NCBI GenBank assembly: GCA_900547395.1
Contig: URGP01000004.1
Span: 50,917 to 114,916 of the forward strand
Source: an uncultured Opitutales bacterium
GTDB lineage: Bacteria > Verrucomicrobiota > Verrucomicrobiia > Opitutales > Intestinicryptomonadaceae
DNA length: 64,000 nucleotides
Direction of reading: 5' to 3'
Made by a program: the position numbers and the translations under genes. The notes beneath the pieces were generated by a model, which was not told the DNA's origin, did no database searches, and saw only the letters and a program-made list of their open reading frames with translations. Positions 51,443-60,441 of this stretch are shown here, piece by piece (the stretch's first letter is position 1; each line of letters begins with the position of its first letter).

Positions 51443-52300
51443 TCAGCGGTTTTCGATTAAAAATTTTTCAACCGCCTCAATATCCTCGCGGTATGTAACG
51501 CCCTGCCATTTCTCTGAATTGGGAATAACCCTGACTTTGACCTTGCCGCATTTAACCGCATTGTCCACCGCAAACGGAAGGTAAAATTCCGATTTTAAGT
51601 TTGCGGAATTTTCGCGCAAGAACTCTTCAAAGCCGCTTTCCAAAATATCAAAAATAGAAGTGCCGAAAGCCCAAAAATTCATTGAAACCAAAGTATCAAA
51701 CGAAAATCTTTCGCCAAATTCGTCTTTTACAAATCCTCCGCCACAATCCGAAAGCCCCGAATGCTCCTCGACGTCAACCAAAAATCCGCTTTCGTCAACC
51801 CTGCAAATTCCGCGCGAAACTCCGCCGTTTTCAGACAAAGTATTGCCGAGCCTATAACCTGCAAGTGCAAAAGTGTTCGGTTTTTTTTCATCTAAAAACC
51901 TGCCCATGATTTCATAGACGCCTCTTCCGTAATAGTCGTCTGAATTGATTGCAAGAAACGGCGTTTTAACGATGCCTTTGCATGACAAAACTGCCTGCCC
52001 CGTTCCCCACGGTTTTGTCCTGCCTTCGGGAACATCATAGCCCGACGGCAAATTTTCCAAAGACTGAAACGCGTGTAAAACTTCTATTTTGCCTTCGTAT
52101 TTCTTAGACACCTCCGACTTGAAAGCATCTTCAATGTCTTTGCGAATTACAAAACACACTTCTGAAAATCCCGCCGAAATTGCGTCCTCAACCGCAAAAT
52201 CGAGCAGAGTTTTTTGGTCTTTGCCGAATTTCTTCAGCTGCTTCAAACCTCCAAAACGACTGCCCATTCCCGCAGCCATTACAACGAGAGCCTTTTTCAT
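51443..52300 (-). CDS. Sugar-nucleotidyltransferase-like protein
   Basis: A 285-residue NTP-transferase-fold protein. The nucleotide signature is VVMAAGMGSRFGGLKQLK at residues 6-23, and the metal-binding Asp pair is in LAINSDDYYG. It ends KWQGVTYREDIEAVEKFL. The family includes glucose-1-phosphate thymidylyl/uridylyl transferases and proteins of unknown substrate; the pattern RTKPWGTGQAVL is typical for an uncharacterised subgroup. It overlaps ruvC by 4 bp and ends that operon. Confidence 0.85.
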   Translation of the reverse strand: MKKALVVMAAGMGSRFGGLKQLKKFGKDQKTLLDFAVEDAISAGFSEVCFVIRKDIEDAFKSEVSKKYEGKIEVLHAFQSLENLPSGYDVPEGRTKPWGTGQAVLSCKGIVKTPFLAINSDDYYGRGVYEIMGRFLDEKKPNTFALAGYRLGNTLSENGGVSRGICRVDESGFLVDVEEHSGLSDCGGGFVKDEFGERFSFDTLVSMNFWAFGTSIFDILESGFEEFLRENSANLKSEFYLPFAVDNAVKCGKVKVRVIPNSEKWQGVTYREDIEAVEKFLIENR

Positions 52301-52917
52301 AAATAATCCTTGTATGTAAATATGTGCGCAAGAGCGGCAGCGGCGGCGTCTGATTCGTCAAAGCCGAGCGGCTCTATTTTTAAAATTCCTGCGACGGTTT
52401 TTGAAACCTGCTCCTTGCTCGCCCTGCCAAAGCCGACAACCGCCTGCTTTATGCGCAGCGGCGGATACTCGAAAACAGGCATTTCAAAATTCGCGGCCGC
52501 CGCGATTGCAGCACCTCTTGCAGAACCCAAAATCAAAGCCGTTTGGTTGTTCTGCACATAAATGCTCTGCTCGACCGCCGCGCAATCGACCTCAAACTTG
52601 CAGGCAAGCCTGTCAACGGCTCTAAAAATCGCGCCAAGACATTCAGCCTGGTTCATTTTCGGATTGTTCGTCACCCTTTGAGAAGCCAAAAATTCGGGCT
52701 TTCCGCCCTGCCTTACCCTGACGACAGCAAGCCCCGTGCCGCGCAAGCTCGGGTCTATGCCCATTACCGTTCCCGTAAAAGCAACCTTTGTTATTGCCCT
52801 TGAAACGGACAAAACTTTCGGAGCGTCTTTTTTTAGCGAAACGACCCCCGTCTGCGGATTTATGCACTCCGCCTTTGCCAATTTTTCAGCCCACAGAAAT
52901 CTGGAACTCTTCGCCAT
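52297..52917 (-). CDS. ruvC: Holliday junction resolvase RuvC with N-terminal extension
   Basis: RuvC cuts Holliday junctions symmetrically. The catalytic core starts at about residue 50: VMGIDPSLRGTGLAVV (Asp54), then AAVEQSIYVQNNQTAL and ESDAAAAALAHIF with the last acidic residues. The 206-residue product has about 50 residues before the normal N-terminus (KAECINPQTGVVSL). An inner ATG at Met52 exists with GGGAACGGTA before it, so the start is not certain. The gap of only 3 nt to lolD and the GAAGA upstream favour the long form. Confidence 0.88.
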   Translation of the reverse strand: MAKSSRFLWAEKLAKAECINPQTGVVSLKKDAPKVLSVSRAITKVAFTGTVMGIDPSLRGTGLAVVRVRQGGKPEFLASQRVTNNPKMNQAECLGAIFRAVDRLACKFEVDCAAVEQSIYVQNNQTALILGSARGAAIAAAANFEMPVFEYPPLRIKQAVVGFGRASKEQVSKTVAGILKIEPLGFDESDAAAAALAHIFTYKDYL

Positions 52918-52920
52918 AAT

Positions 52921-53604
52921 TTATTCTTCAAAAATCTTGCCCGACCTCAAAACCAAGTTGCGAGAAGTCCTGCGCGCGAAATCGGGATTGTGGGTAATCA
53001 AAAGAAGTGCGGCACCTTCAACTTCGCATAAGTCAAGGAGCATGTCCATGACTTCAAGCCCCGTATTTTCATCGAGATTTCCGGTCGGCTCGTCGGCAAA
53101 AATCACTTTCGGGCGGTTTAAAATCGCCCGCGCGATTGCCACTCTTTGCCTCTCCCCGCCCGACATTTGGTGCGGCAGATGCCCCATTCTGTCGGAAAGC
53201 CCGACTTTTCCCAAGATTTCCTTTGCGCGCAAAATTGTTTTCTTGTTGAAACTATCCGCAATGCGCGCGGCAAACAACACATTTTCAAGCGCGTTAAGTT
53301 CGGGAATCAGGCAGTAAGACTGGAAGACAAACCCCATATAGCCCGAACGCAACTTAGCCTGTTTAGAGTTTGAAAGCCCGTCAACCTTCAATCCGTCCCA
53401 ATAAACACCGCCGCTCGACGGGGTTTCAAGACAGGCGGCGATGTTTAAAAACGTCGTCTTGCCCGCGCCGCTTTCGCCCCGCAAACTCGCGCTTTCACCC
53501 TTAAAAAGCGACAAATCCGCCCCCTTTAAGACCTCGATTACAGAGCCGTTCGGAGACTTGAAACTCTTTTTTAAGTTTTCTATTTTCAAGATTTCGCTAC
53601 TCAT
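52921..53604 (-). CDS. lolD: ABC transporter ATPase, LolD-like
   Basis: A 227-residue ATPase of the MacB/LolD family. Walker A is GESGAGKTT (about 44-52), the Q-loop is FQSYCLIPELN, the signature MSGGERQRVAIARA and Walker B VIFADEPTGNLDE. Paired with the LolC/E-type permease just upstream (8-bp overlap), it should supply ATP energy for extracting lipoproteins from the inner membrane. Confidence 0.9.
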   Translation of the reverse strand: MSSEILKIENLKKSFKSPNGSVIEVLKGADLSLFKGESASLRGESGAGKTTFLNIAACLETPSSGGVYWDGLKVDGLSNSKQAKLRSGYMGFVFQSYCLIPELNALENVLFAARIADSFNKKTILRAKEILGKVGLSDRMGHLPHQMSGGERQRVAIARAILNRPKVIFADEPTGNLDENTGLEVMDMLLDLCEVEGAALLLITHNPDFARRTSRNLVLRSGKIFEE

Positions 53605-54832
53605 TGCGCATAGCCTCCGAAGCCTTTAATCTCGACGCTCTGAGCGCAGGCAAAAAACCTGCAAGCGTGCATAAAACTACAGCAAACAAGCATGCCCTTA
53701 GCGCGTCATTTAAGTCGTACAACACAGGCAGGCTTGAAAAATGGTAAAACTGCTCGAGCGTTTCCCTGCCCACGATAAATTCAACAATCGCGGTTCTGTT
53801 TTCGAGCAAAAGAAATGTCAGCAAAAGCCCCGCAACCGCGCCTAAAAACCCGATTATAAAACCTTGAAAGCAATAGCAAAGCGCGATTTGGCTTGGACGA
53901 GCCCCCATGGCGACCGAAAGCCCTATTTCCTTGGTTTTTCTTAAAACCGTGGTGTAAAGAGAAGAGCAAATCGAAAAAGACGCGACTATTATTATAAGCA
54001 TTATGATTACAGACATCATGACTTTTTCAGTCGCAATCACCCTCAAAAAGGCTTCGTTGCCAGTAAGCCAAGTGTACGCGCGCACATCCCCGTTCAAGAC
54101 ATCGGCATTCATCTGTTTTGCAAAAGCAGTTTCATCGACTCCGTCTTTAAGCTTTAAAACATAGCTATGGAAGCCGCTTCCAAGACTGTACAAATCCTGC
54201 ATTCTCCGCAAAGAAACCAACGCCACATTTTTATCTACATCGGAAAAGCCCGTGGACAAAAAACCTACAACTTCAAGCTTTACGGGCATGGGAACTTCAT
54301 TTTGGGAAAGCCTTTCAAGCATCGTCGGCGCGTAAACTTCAACCACATCGCCCTTTGACGCCCCTATCCGATTTGCCACACCGACGCCCAAAATGACGCT
54401 GTCGTCGTCAAGCTCGTCAATATCGCCCCAGCTTACGAAGTTTTTTTCCTTTATGGGCAATGCGCAGTTGTTGTCGATGGAATCGTAGCTTCGCAAAACC
54501 GGATAAGCGGGAGTGTTGCCGTTTATCATCATGACAGAACCCCTCGCGACTTTTTCAACCTTCTCGACTTCGGGATTGTTTTTGAGATCTTCAAAAAGCT
54601 TTTCCGCATTCTTGCCGGCAATAACTCTTCCGCCCGCCTCCAATGTTATCTGACCTCCCGTATCGACAAGCTTTACGCCTATTTCATTGTGAAAGCCATT
54701 CATAACGCTCTGAGTACCAAAAAGAGCAAGCACGCCCAAAGCAACCCCCAATATGGAAACGAGGGTGAAAAACGATATTTTCCTGCCCGTCGGGAAAAGC
54801 TGTTTTACCGCTATGTAAAGCCACCACTTCAT
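53597..54832 (-). CDS. Lipoprotein-releasing permease LolC/LolE-like
   Basis: A 411-residue permease from the ATG at 54832 (MKWWLYIAVKQLFPTGRKIS). It has an N-terminal helix (FFTLVSILGVALGVLALF), a large periplasmic MacB_PCD domain (about 50-270), then three helices with the FtsX motif KTKEIGLSVAMGARPSQIAL. This is the LolC/E pattern. Only one permease gene is present, so it may work as a homodimer (LolF-type). It is in the operon with lolD, ruvC and the nucleotidyltransferase gene. Confidence 0.88.
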   Translation of the reverse strand: MKWWLYIAVKQLFPTGRKISFFTLVSILGVALGVLALFGTQSVMNGFHNEIGVKLVDTGGQITLEAGGRVIAGKNAEKLFEDLKNNPEVEKVEKVARGSVMMINGNTPAYPVLRSYDSIDNNCALPIKEKNFVSWGDIDELDDDSVILGVGVANRIGASKGDVVEVYAPTMLERLSQNEVPMPVKLEVVGFLSTGFSDVDKNVALVSLRRMQDLYSLGSGFHSYVLKLKDGVDETAFAKQMNADVLNGDVRAYTWLTGNEAFLRVIATEKVMMSVIIMLIIIVASFSICSSLYTTVLRKTKEIGLSVAMGARPSQIALCYCFQGFIIGFLGAVAGLLLTFLLLENRTAIVEFIVGRETLEQFYHFSSLPVLYDLNDALRACLFAVVLCTLAGFLPALRASRLKASEAMRNE

Positions 54833-54866
54833 TTTTTTAATTTCAGATTGCAGTTTTAATAAAAAC

Positions 54867-54890
54867 AAAACTCCGCAAATGCGGAGCTTT
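54867..54890 (-). terminator. Terminator of lysS
   Basis: CTCCGC (54871-54876) pairs with GCGGAG (54881-54886) around AAAT, with T4-G-T5 on the minus strand. Confidence 0.82.
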
Positions 54891-54904
54891 GCGCGTTTTA
54901 AAAA

Positions 54905-56398
54905 TTACTGAACTTCGGGGCGCAGGGATGGAAATAGAATTACGTCCCTGATATTCGCGGCTCCCGTAAGCAAAATAATCAAGCGGTCAATGCCAATTCC
55001 CATGCCGCCCGCGGGAGGCATTCCGTATTCGAGAGCTTCAAGGAAATTGTTGTCGAGCTTCTGGATTTCTTCGCCAACCTGCGCTTCAAACATGTCGCGC
55101 TGGATGAACGGGTCGTTTTGTTCGGAGTAAGCAGGCGCAATTTCCTGCCCGTTTATGCAAAGCTCGAAAACGTCGATTACATCAGGGTCTTCCTTGTTGA
55201 TTTTTGCAAGCGGGCAAAGCTCTTTTGCAATGTGTGTCACAAAGGTCGGCTGGATTAAGAACGGCTCAATCAGCTTGCTGTAAACTTCCTGAGTTACTTC
55301 GTAGTCTTCCCAAGTTTCTTCGACATTCAAGCCGAGTTTGCGGCAGGCGTCCATTTTTTCGGACTTAGAGCGTTTAAACCAATCCTTGTCGCCCGTTTTT
55401 TCGATAATCAAATCCTTGTAGTCAACAGTTCTCCATTCGCCGCCAAGCTCGATTTTTACACCGTCAAAGCGCGTGATTGTTGTTGAGCCGACAACCGTTT
55501 TGCAAAGGTGCTGCACAAGCTCGTAAACGAGCTTCATCATGCCCTTGTAGTCGCTGTAAGCTTCGTAAACTTCAAGCATTGTAAATTCGGGATTATGCTT
55601 GCGGTCAATGCCTTCGTTGCGGAAATTCTTGCCGATTTCAAATACCCTGTCGAAACCTCCCACAAGCATTCTCTTTAAGAAAAGCTCAGGCGAAATGCGC
55701 ATGAAAAAGTCGCAGTCGAGCGCGTTGAAATGAGTGATGAAAGGCTTTGCCGCCGCGCCGCCTGCAACGCCTTGAAGAGTCGGCGTTTCAACTTCCAAGA
55801 AGTCGCGGCTTGTCAAAAATTTTCTGATTTCGGAAATTATGCGGCTGCGCATTTTAAACCTCTTGCGCGAATCGGGATTTACAATCAAATCCAAATAACG
55901 CTGGCGGTAAATCTGCTCGCTATCAGTAAGCCCGTGCCACTTTTCGGGAAGAGCCCTCATGCCCTTGCTTACGAGGGCGTATTCGCTTACCCTTACAGTG
56001 ATTTCCCCCGCCTTGGTCAGGAACAATTTGCCCTTTGCGCCGATGATGTCGCCGACATCGAGCATCTTTTTAAAGTGGGAGTTGTACAAACCTTCGGGAA
56101 GGTCATCGCGCGAGAAGTAAAGCTGGATAATGCCATCGCGGTCCTGAATTTTGACAAAGCTTGCCTTGCCCATCACACGGAAAACCAAAATTCTGCCCGC
56201 AACGCTCACCTCTTTGCCCTCGCCTTCGGTTTCAAAAAGCTTTTTTGCGGCTTCGCTCGTGCAGTCGGGCTTCCAATTCTGGCTGAAAGGGTCGCTGCCC
56301 GCCGCGCGGAGAGCGTCTAATTTCGCCTTTCTCACGGCAAACAAGTCGTGGGTGTTGGCGTGGTTTATTTCAGGTAAATTTGCGTTAGAGTCTTCCAT
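54905..56398 (-). CDS. lysS: Lysyl-tRNA synthetase, class II
   Basis: Charges tRNA-Lys. The 497-residue protein has an N-terminal OB fold (SVAGRILVFRVMGKASFVKIQD) and the class II catalytic core: motif 1 (FLEVETPTLQGVAGGAAAKPF), motif 2 (FRNEGIDRKHNPEFTMLEVY) and motif 3 (GGMGIGIDRLIILLTG). The length is normal for bacterial LysS. It is monocistronic between an M29 peptidase gene upstream and the lol operon downstream. Confidence 0.97.
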   Translation of the reverse strand: MEDSNANLPEINHANTHDLFAVRKAKLDALRAAGSDPFSQNWKPDCTSEAAKKLFETEGEGKEVSVAGRILVFRVMGKASFVKIQDRDGIIQLYFSRDDLPEGLYNSHFKKMLDVGDIIGAKGKLFLTKAGEITVRVSEYALVSKGMRALPEKWHGLTDSEQIYRQRYLDLIVNPDSRKRFKMRSRIISEIRKFLTSRDFLEVETPTLQGVAGGAAAKPFITHFNALDCDFFMRISPELFLKRMLVGGFDRVFEIGKNFRNEGIDRKHNPEFTMLEVYEAYSDYKGMMKLVYELVQHLCKTVVGSTTITRFDGVKIELGGEWRTVDYKDLIIEKTGDKDWFKRSKSEKMDACRKLGLNVEETWEDYEVTQEVYSKLIEPFLIQPTFVTHIAKELCPLAKINKEDPDVIDVFELCINGQEIAPAYSEQNDPFIQRDMFEAQVGEEIQKLDNNFLEALEYGMPPAGGMGIGIDRLIILLTGAANIRDVILFPSLRPEVQ

Positions 56399-56435
56399 AA
56401 TAAAAAAATTAAAAAAAATGCTAATGTTTTAAAGA

Positions 56436-56455
56436 GGTTGCGCAACCATTTTTTG
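56436..56455. terminator. Hairpin between M29 peptidase gene and lysS
   Basis: GGTTGCGCAACC (56436-56447) is a perfect 12-nt palindrome with no loop base, flanked by A/T runs. It may serve as a weak terminator of the peptidase gene or as an lysS leader element. Confidence 0.4.
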
Positions 56456-56457
56456 AT

Positions 56458-57579
56458 TTATTTTGCGAGCAGATTTTCGGGATTCAGCTGTTTTAATTCG
56501 TCCAAAACAAACTCGCCGTCTTTGCGGATTAAAACATCGTCAAAATAAATCTCGCCGCCGCCATATTCCTTTGTTTGAATGCAGACCATATCCCAGTGGA
56601 TTTTGGAGCGGTTTCCGTTATCGGCATCCTCATAAGCCTGACCGGGAGTGAAATGGAAAGAGCCCGCGATTTTTTCGTCGAACAAGATGTCGCGCATCGG
56701 GCGGGTAATGAGGGGATTTACTCCGAGGGCAAATTCGCCTACATAGCTTGCGCCCTCGTCGCTTGCAAGAATTTCGCGCAACGCGGAGGCATTCATGGAA
56801 GCGTCCGCCTTAACGATTTTTCCCTTTGAAAATTCCAAAGTAATGCCGTCGAACGAAAGCCCGTTGTAAACCGTGGGCGCGGTGTAATGCAAAACGCCTT
56901 CTACGCTGTCTTTCACGGGAGCAGTGAAAACTTCGCCGTCGGGAATATTCATTTCTCCCGCGCACGGGATTGCGGGCATTGACTTTATCGAAAATGTTAA
57001 ATCGCTTCCGTTTCCCAAAATGCGGACTTTGTCGGTGCGCATCATAAGGTTTTTCAAGGCTTCCATGCCGCCGGAAAATTTGGAATAGTCGAATGTGCAG
57101 ACATCGAAATAGAAGTCTTCAAAAGCTTCGGTGCTCATTCCCGCAAGCTGCGCCATTGAAGGAGTCGGCCAACGCAAAACGCACCATTTTGTTTTATCGA
57201 CGCGCCAGTTGAGCGCAGAACGCATTGCGGTGGATATTTTTGAAATTTGCTCCTGCGGGACGTCTCCGTTTTCAAATATGTTGTTTGCGCCGCGAATGGC
57301 AATGTACGCCTGCATTTTTTGGATTTCAGAAAGCGCAAGTTCAGAAGCCGTCTTTAAGCTCGAATCGTTATGAAACAAATTCAGCTTGCGAGAAATTCGA
57401 GCCGAATGCAGCTTTACGAATGGGTTTCCGCCGCGCTCTGCAACGCTCTCAACCAAGGCTTCAACCATTTCTTCGGGAACGTCGAACATGTCGAGCATCA
57501 CGTTTTCGCCCTGCGCGACTTTTACCGAATAAGAGCAAAGAAGCTTTGCCAGTTTATTGTATCTTAAATCTTTTGCCAT
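56458..57579 (-). CDS. M29 family aminopeptidase
   Basis: A 373-residue metallo-aminopeptidase of family M29 (AmpS/PepS/aminopeptidase T). The family features are LLCSYSVKVAQGENVMLDM at the N-terminus, PCAGEMNIPDGEVFTAPV (with metal-binding Glu) and GVLHYTAPTVYNGL, and near the end ALGVNPLITRPMRDILFDEKIAGSFHFTPGQAY with SKIHWDMVC. It trims N-terminal residues from peptides in the cytoplasm. It follows the LolA-like gene by only 3 nt on its transcript. Confidence 0.92.
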   Translation of the reverse strand: MAKDLRYNKLAKLLCSYSVKVAQGENVMLDMFDVPEEMVEALVESVAERGGNPFVKLHSARISRKLNLFHNDSSLKTASELALSEIQKMQAYIAIRGANNIFENGDVPQEQISKISTAMRSALNWRVDKTKWCVLRWPTPSMAQLAGMSTEAFEDFYFDVCTFDYSKFSGGMEALKNLMMRTDKVRILGNGSDLTFSIKSMPAIPCAGEMNIPDGEVFTAPVKDSVEGVLHYTAPTVYNGLSFDGITLEFSKGKIVKADASMNASALREILASDEGASYVGEFALGVNPLITRPMRDILFDEKIAGSFHFTPGQAYEDADNGNRSKIHWDMVCIQTKEYGGGEIYFDDVLIRKDGEFVLDELKQLNPENLLAK

Positions 57580-57582
57580 AAA

Positions 57583-58428
57583 CTATATTTCTTCCAAAAT
57601 CGGATTTTCTATTTCTTTTCCAAAGTTTTCAACGCCGAAAATTTCAGGGGAAAGGCTGTCAAAAAACTTTATCGCAACAATTTTCATTTTGTCCTTGTCG
57701 CGATTTTTTTTATCCTGCATTTCGATTTCCTTCATAAACCAAACATCGCCGATTTTCTTGATGGAATCAAGCATAAGCGCGCGTTCGGGCGTCTCCCCTT
57801 CCCCGTAATATTCCGTGTAAAAAGGAGCGTTAAATTCCCTGCTTAGGGCAATCCTGACTTTTTTTAAGTTCGGATTTTTTTCTGCAAATTCGGCGTCGGG
57901 GCGCATGTCAAAAAAATGCACCGCCCTGCCCACTCTCCCCGGACCTGCGTAGTTGCTTTTCCAATTTTTATAGGGAGCGGCGAAATCAAACGGCGTATAA
58001 ACCAAACCGTCTAAAATCGGCTTAAACCAGTCCGACTGCGGAATTTCCTCAACCTTGCCGCCCGTTTTTTTAAACATTCTGCAAACGCCGTTTTTCGAAA
58101 CAAACAGAAATTCCGCCGCTTTGTCCGCATCGGACTTTTGGGAAATTTTAAGACGCATAGAATAAGTGCCGCCTGATATGTGCCTGCCCCAGACATAACC
58201 GAAATACTCCACTGCTTCGCTTTTTCTCGGCAAATGCGCCATGTCGAATTTAAAGCAGTAATCCTTTACGGGACGGCTTGCCAAAAACTCCTCCCACCTT
58301 TCTTTGGCGTCATCGGCGGAAAGCGGGCGCACGGAAGTGTCAACGCGCCTCGCCCTCTGCGCAAAAAGGGGAAAAGCGAAAGACAAAACCAAAACAGCCG
58401 ACAAAAATATTTTTAAAAATTTCTTCAT
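57583..58428 (-). CDS. Secreted LolA-like (outer-membrane lipoprotein-sorting) protein
   Basis: A 281-residue exported protein (signal peptide to about 23, PLFAQ). The mature protein has an unclosed-barrel type strand pattern. AAEFLFVSKNGVCRMFKK and TPFDFAAPYKNWKSNYAGPGRVGRAVHFFDM recall proteins annotated 'outer membrane lipoprotein-sorting protein' with a LolA-like fold. It could be a lipoprotein carrier for the LolC/D system nearby, but the similarity is weak. It is 3 nt upstream of the M29 peptidase gene. Confidence 0.6.
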   Translation of the reverse strand: MKKFLKIFLSAVLVLSFAFPLFAQRARRVDTSVRPLSADDAKERWEEFLASRPVKDYCFKFDMAHLPRKSEAVEYFGYVWGRHISGGTYSMRLKISQKSDADKAAEFLFVSKNGVCRMFKKTGGKVEEIPQSDWFKPILDGLVYTPFDFAAPYKNWKSNYAGPGRVGRAVHFFDMRPDAEFAEKNPNLKKVRIALSREFNAPFYTEYYGEGETPERALMLDSIKKIGDVWFMKEIEMQDKKNRDKDKMKIVAIKFFDSLSPEIFGVENFGKEIENPILEEI

Positions 58429-58482
58429 AAAGCAATCTTTATAAAATCAAGATTAAAAAAAATTGCCAAGATAAAACATTGC

Positions 58483-58508
58483 AAAAAAGGCGCGATTTTT
58501 ACCGCGCC
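58483..58508 (-). terminator. Terminator of secG
   Basis: GGCGCG (58489-58494) pairs with CGCGCC (58503-58508) around an 8-nt loop; T6 follows on the minus strand. Confidence 0.85.
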
Positions 58509-58531
58509 CCAAATTAAAAATGAATGAAAAA

Positions 58532-58972
58532 TTACTTTGCTTGCGGCGCGGGAACTTTCGCGTCCGATTTAGCTTCGGGCTTGTCCGAAGCGTCAGCAGC
58601 CTTCTGCGCCGCGTCAGCCGCTTCTTTCTTAACGGCTTCCTCTGTTTTTTCAGAAGAATTTGCAAGCTGTTCAAGCTCTTTTGCCATCGTCGGGGCGGAA
58701 ACTTCTTCCGACGCCTTTTCAGTGGATTTCAAATAGATGTTCGCCAAGAACAAAGAGAATGTAAGCACAAAAAACACTACGATGCATTTTACGCACACCC
58801 TTGTCAAGACATTGCCCGTTTCTCCGCCAAACGCGCTTTCAGCCGCGCCGCCCGCAAGGCTTGCACCCATGCCCGCGTCCGCGCTCGGGCGCTGCATCAA
58901 GATAACCAAAACCAACAGTACGCAGATTAAGATTAAAATCAAAGTAAAAATGCCTATTAACAAAGATAACAT
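58532..58972 (-). CDS. secG: Preprotein translocase subunit SecG with long acidic/basic tail
   Basis: SecG assists SecYE in protein export. The first 85 residues hold the two helices and the conserved loop: LVLVILMQRPSADAGMGASLAGG and AFGGETGNVLTRV. The last 60 residues are an Ala/Lys/Glu-rich low-complexity tail (KKEAADAAQKAADASDKPEAK), longer than in typical SecG of 75-110 residues. GGA lies before the start. It is monocistronic. Confidence 0.93.
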   Translation of the reverse strand: MLSLLIGIFTLILILICVLLVLVILMQRPSADAGMGASLAGGAAESAFGGETGNVLTRVCVKCIVVFFVLTFSLFLANIYLKSTEKASEEVSAPTMAKELEQLANSSEKTEEAVKKEAADAAQKAADASDKPEAKSDAKVPAPQAK

Positions 58973-59055
58973 TTCAATATTCCTTTATCTAAAATTTTAA
59001 AAAAAACCATATTGGAATATTTTTTTTCAAATTCAATACTTTTTTGCATTTGCGC

Positions 59056-59086
59056 AAAAAAAAGCCGCCCTGCAAGAGAGCGGCTT
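59056..59086 (-). terminator. Terminator of the Gfo/Idh/MocA gene
   Basis: AAGCCGC (59062-59068) pairs with GCGGCTT (59080-59086) around an 11-nt loop, with T8 on the minus strand. Confidence 0.85.
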
Positions 59087-59101
59087 GAAAGCTTAAAACT
59101 T

Positions 59102-60289
59102 CTACTTTTTGATGTCAACCTTGACCCACGCGCCGTCTTTTTCTGAAGAAGCGACGCTTGCGTCGATGAACGCCATGCCCATTCTGCCGTCATAGACGTT
59201 GGCATACTTGGAACCGTCGCAGTTAAACGGCTTGCCTTCCCAGTAAGCGCGCACGTCGGCTTCAAAGAAGCGGTGCAAGCGCGCATAGGCGTCGTGGAAG
59301 CCTTCGCAGTGTCCCGACGGAATTTGCGGTTCCGCGAGCAAGTCTGCGGGAACATCGCCCAAGAAGCCGTCGTTCGGCTGGACTTCCCTGCGCCAGTAAA
59401 CTCTGTCGGGCTGTCCGGGAACATGGATTGTGACGCATTCGGAATTTTCCTGCTTCCATTCCAAAGAAGCCTTTGTGCCGACGATTTCAATGCCCAAGTC
59501 GTTCTTGTGACCGTGCGAGATTTGGGAAGCTCTAACCATCGCCTTGCCGCCATTTGAAAGCTTGCAGTAAGCAGTGAAATGGTCGTCGAGAGCGTTGCCA
59601 GGAATGAACTTTTCAAGATGCGCGCTGACGTCCGTTACGTCCAAGCCCGTTGTAAATCTCAAATGCATCAAGGCGTGCGTTGCGATGTCGCCGCCGCAGC
59701 CGCTCTTGCCCGCCATTTGCGGGTTTGTGCGCCACATCGGCATTGAGCTTGCCCCGCCGAGCATCAAAGGTCCGAGCCAGCCCTGAATATAGGAGGCGTC
59801 AACCCACTGGACTTCGCCAAGCAGACCGCTTTGGACAATGAAACGCGTAAAGCGGGTTGTCCAATGCCCCAAATAAGTGTGGGCGACTGCAAACGGTACT
59901 TTCTTTCTTTCGACGGCTTCGACAATCTTGTCCGCCTGTTCCATTGAAATGCACAAAGGCTTTTCGCACATTACGGGAATGCCAGCTTCAATAGCCTTGA
60001 TTGCGGGGTCGAAGTGAACCCAGTTCGGGGTCACGATTAAAACGTAGTCAAGCCTTTCATCTTCGGGAAGATTTTTCTGGTCTGCAATCATGGCATCGTA
60101 AGACTCATAGCCCTTGATTGGATAAGGCCAGTTTGCCGCTTCCTCCATTGCGATTTTGGGATCGGGGAACAATGCGCCCGCAACCACGCGCCTTGTGCCA
60201 TCAGAAAATATCGCCTTTTGATGCGGTTGTGCAATAAATGCGCCCTTGCCGCCGCCTACCATACCTACTTTTAATACTTTTTTTGACAT
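59102..60289 (-). CDS. Gfo/Idh/MocA family oxidoreductase
   Basis: A 395-residue NAD(P)-dependent oxidoreductase. The Rossmann motif is VGMVGGGKGAF at the N-terminus, and the family signature CEKPLCISMEQADKIV contains the Lys of EKP. The C-terminal domain shows CGGDIATHALMHLRF with the catalytic His. This group acts on sugars or cyclitols; many relatives are in sugar-utilisation regions, but here it stands alone. AAAGG lies 6 nt before the ATG. Confidence 0.9.
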   Translation of the reverse strand: MSKKVLKVGMVGGGKGAFIAQPHQKAIFSDGTRRVVAGALFPDPKIAMEEAANWPYPIKGYESYDAMIADQKNLPEDERLDYVLIVTPNWVHFDPAIKAIEAGIPVMCEKPLCISMEQADKIVEAVERKKVPFAVAHTYLGHWTTRFTRFIVQSGLLGEVQWVDASYIQGWLGPLMLGGASSMPMWRTNPQMAGKSGCGGDIATHALMHLRFTTGLDVTDVSAHLEKFIPGNALDDHFTAYCKLSNGGKAMVRASQISHGHKNDLGIEIVGTKASLEWKQENSECVTIHVPGQPDRVYWRREVQPNDGFLGDVPADLLAEPQIPSGHCEGFHDAYARLHRFFEADVRAYWEGKPFNCDGSKYANVYDGRMGMAFIDASVASSEKDGAWVKVDIKK

Positions 60290-60406
60290 TTTTACCTTTC
60301 TCGAATTTTGATAAACTTTGTAAAGTTGTTAAAAATGAAAACAGAAAATCCATGCCCCATCAAGAAAAAAATCATACAGTATGGTACATTTATCCGCGCT
60401 GACTGG

Positions 60407-60434
60407 TTGACAAAACAAATTTAATATGTAGATT
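60407..60434 (+). promoter_or_regulatory. Candidate metF promoter
   Basis: TTGACA (60407-60412) and TAGATT (60429-60434) are 16 bp apart. Transcription would start at about 60441, right at the ATG (60442), so metF may be leaderless. Confidence 0.45.
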
Positions 60435-60441
60435 TCAAACA

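Noticed and set aside
58957..59616. Open frame overlapping the Gfo/Idh/MocA gene in another frame
   Set aside because: Same strand, out of frame with a clear oxidoreductase; low-complexity Ser/Thr translation.
60290..60441. SAM riboswitch before metF
   Set aside because: No multi-helix fold or terminator is visible, and the promoter candidate lies next to the ATG.
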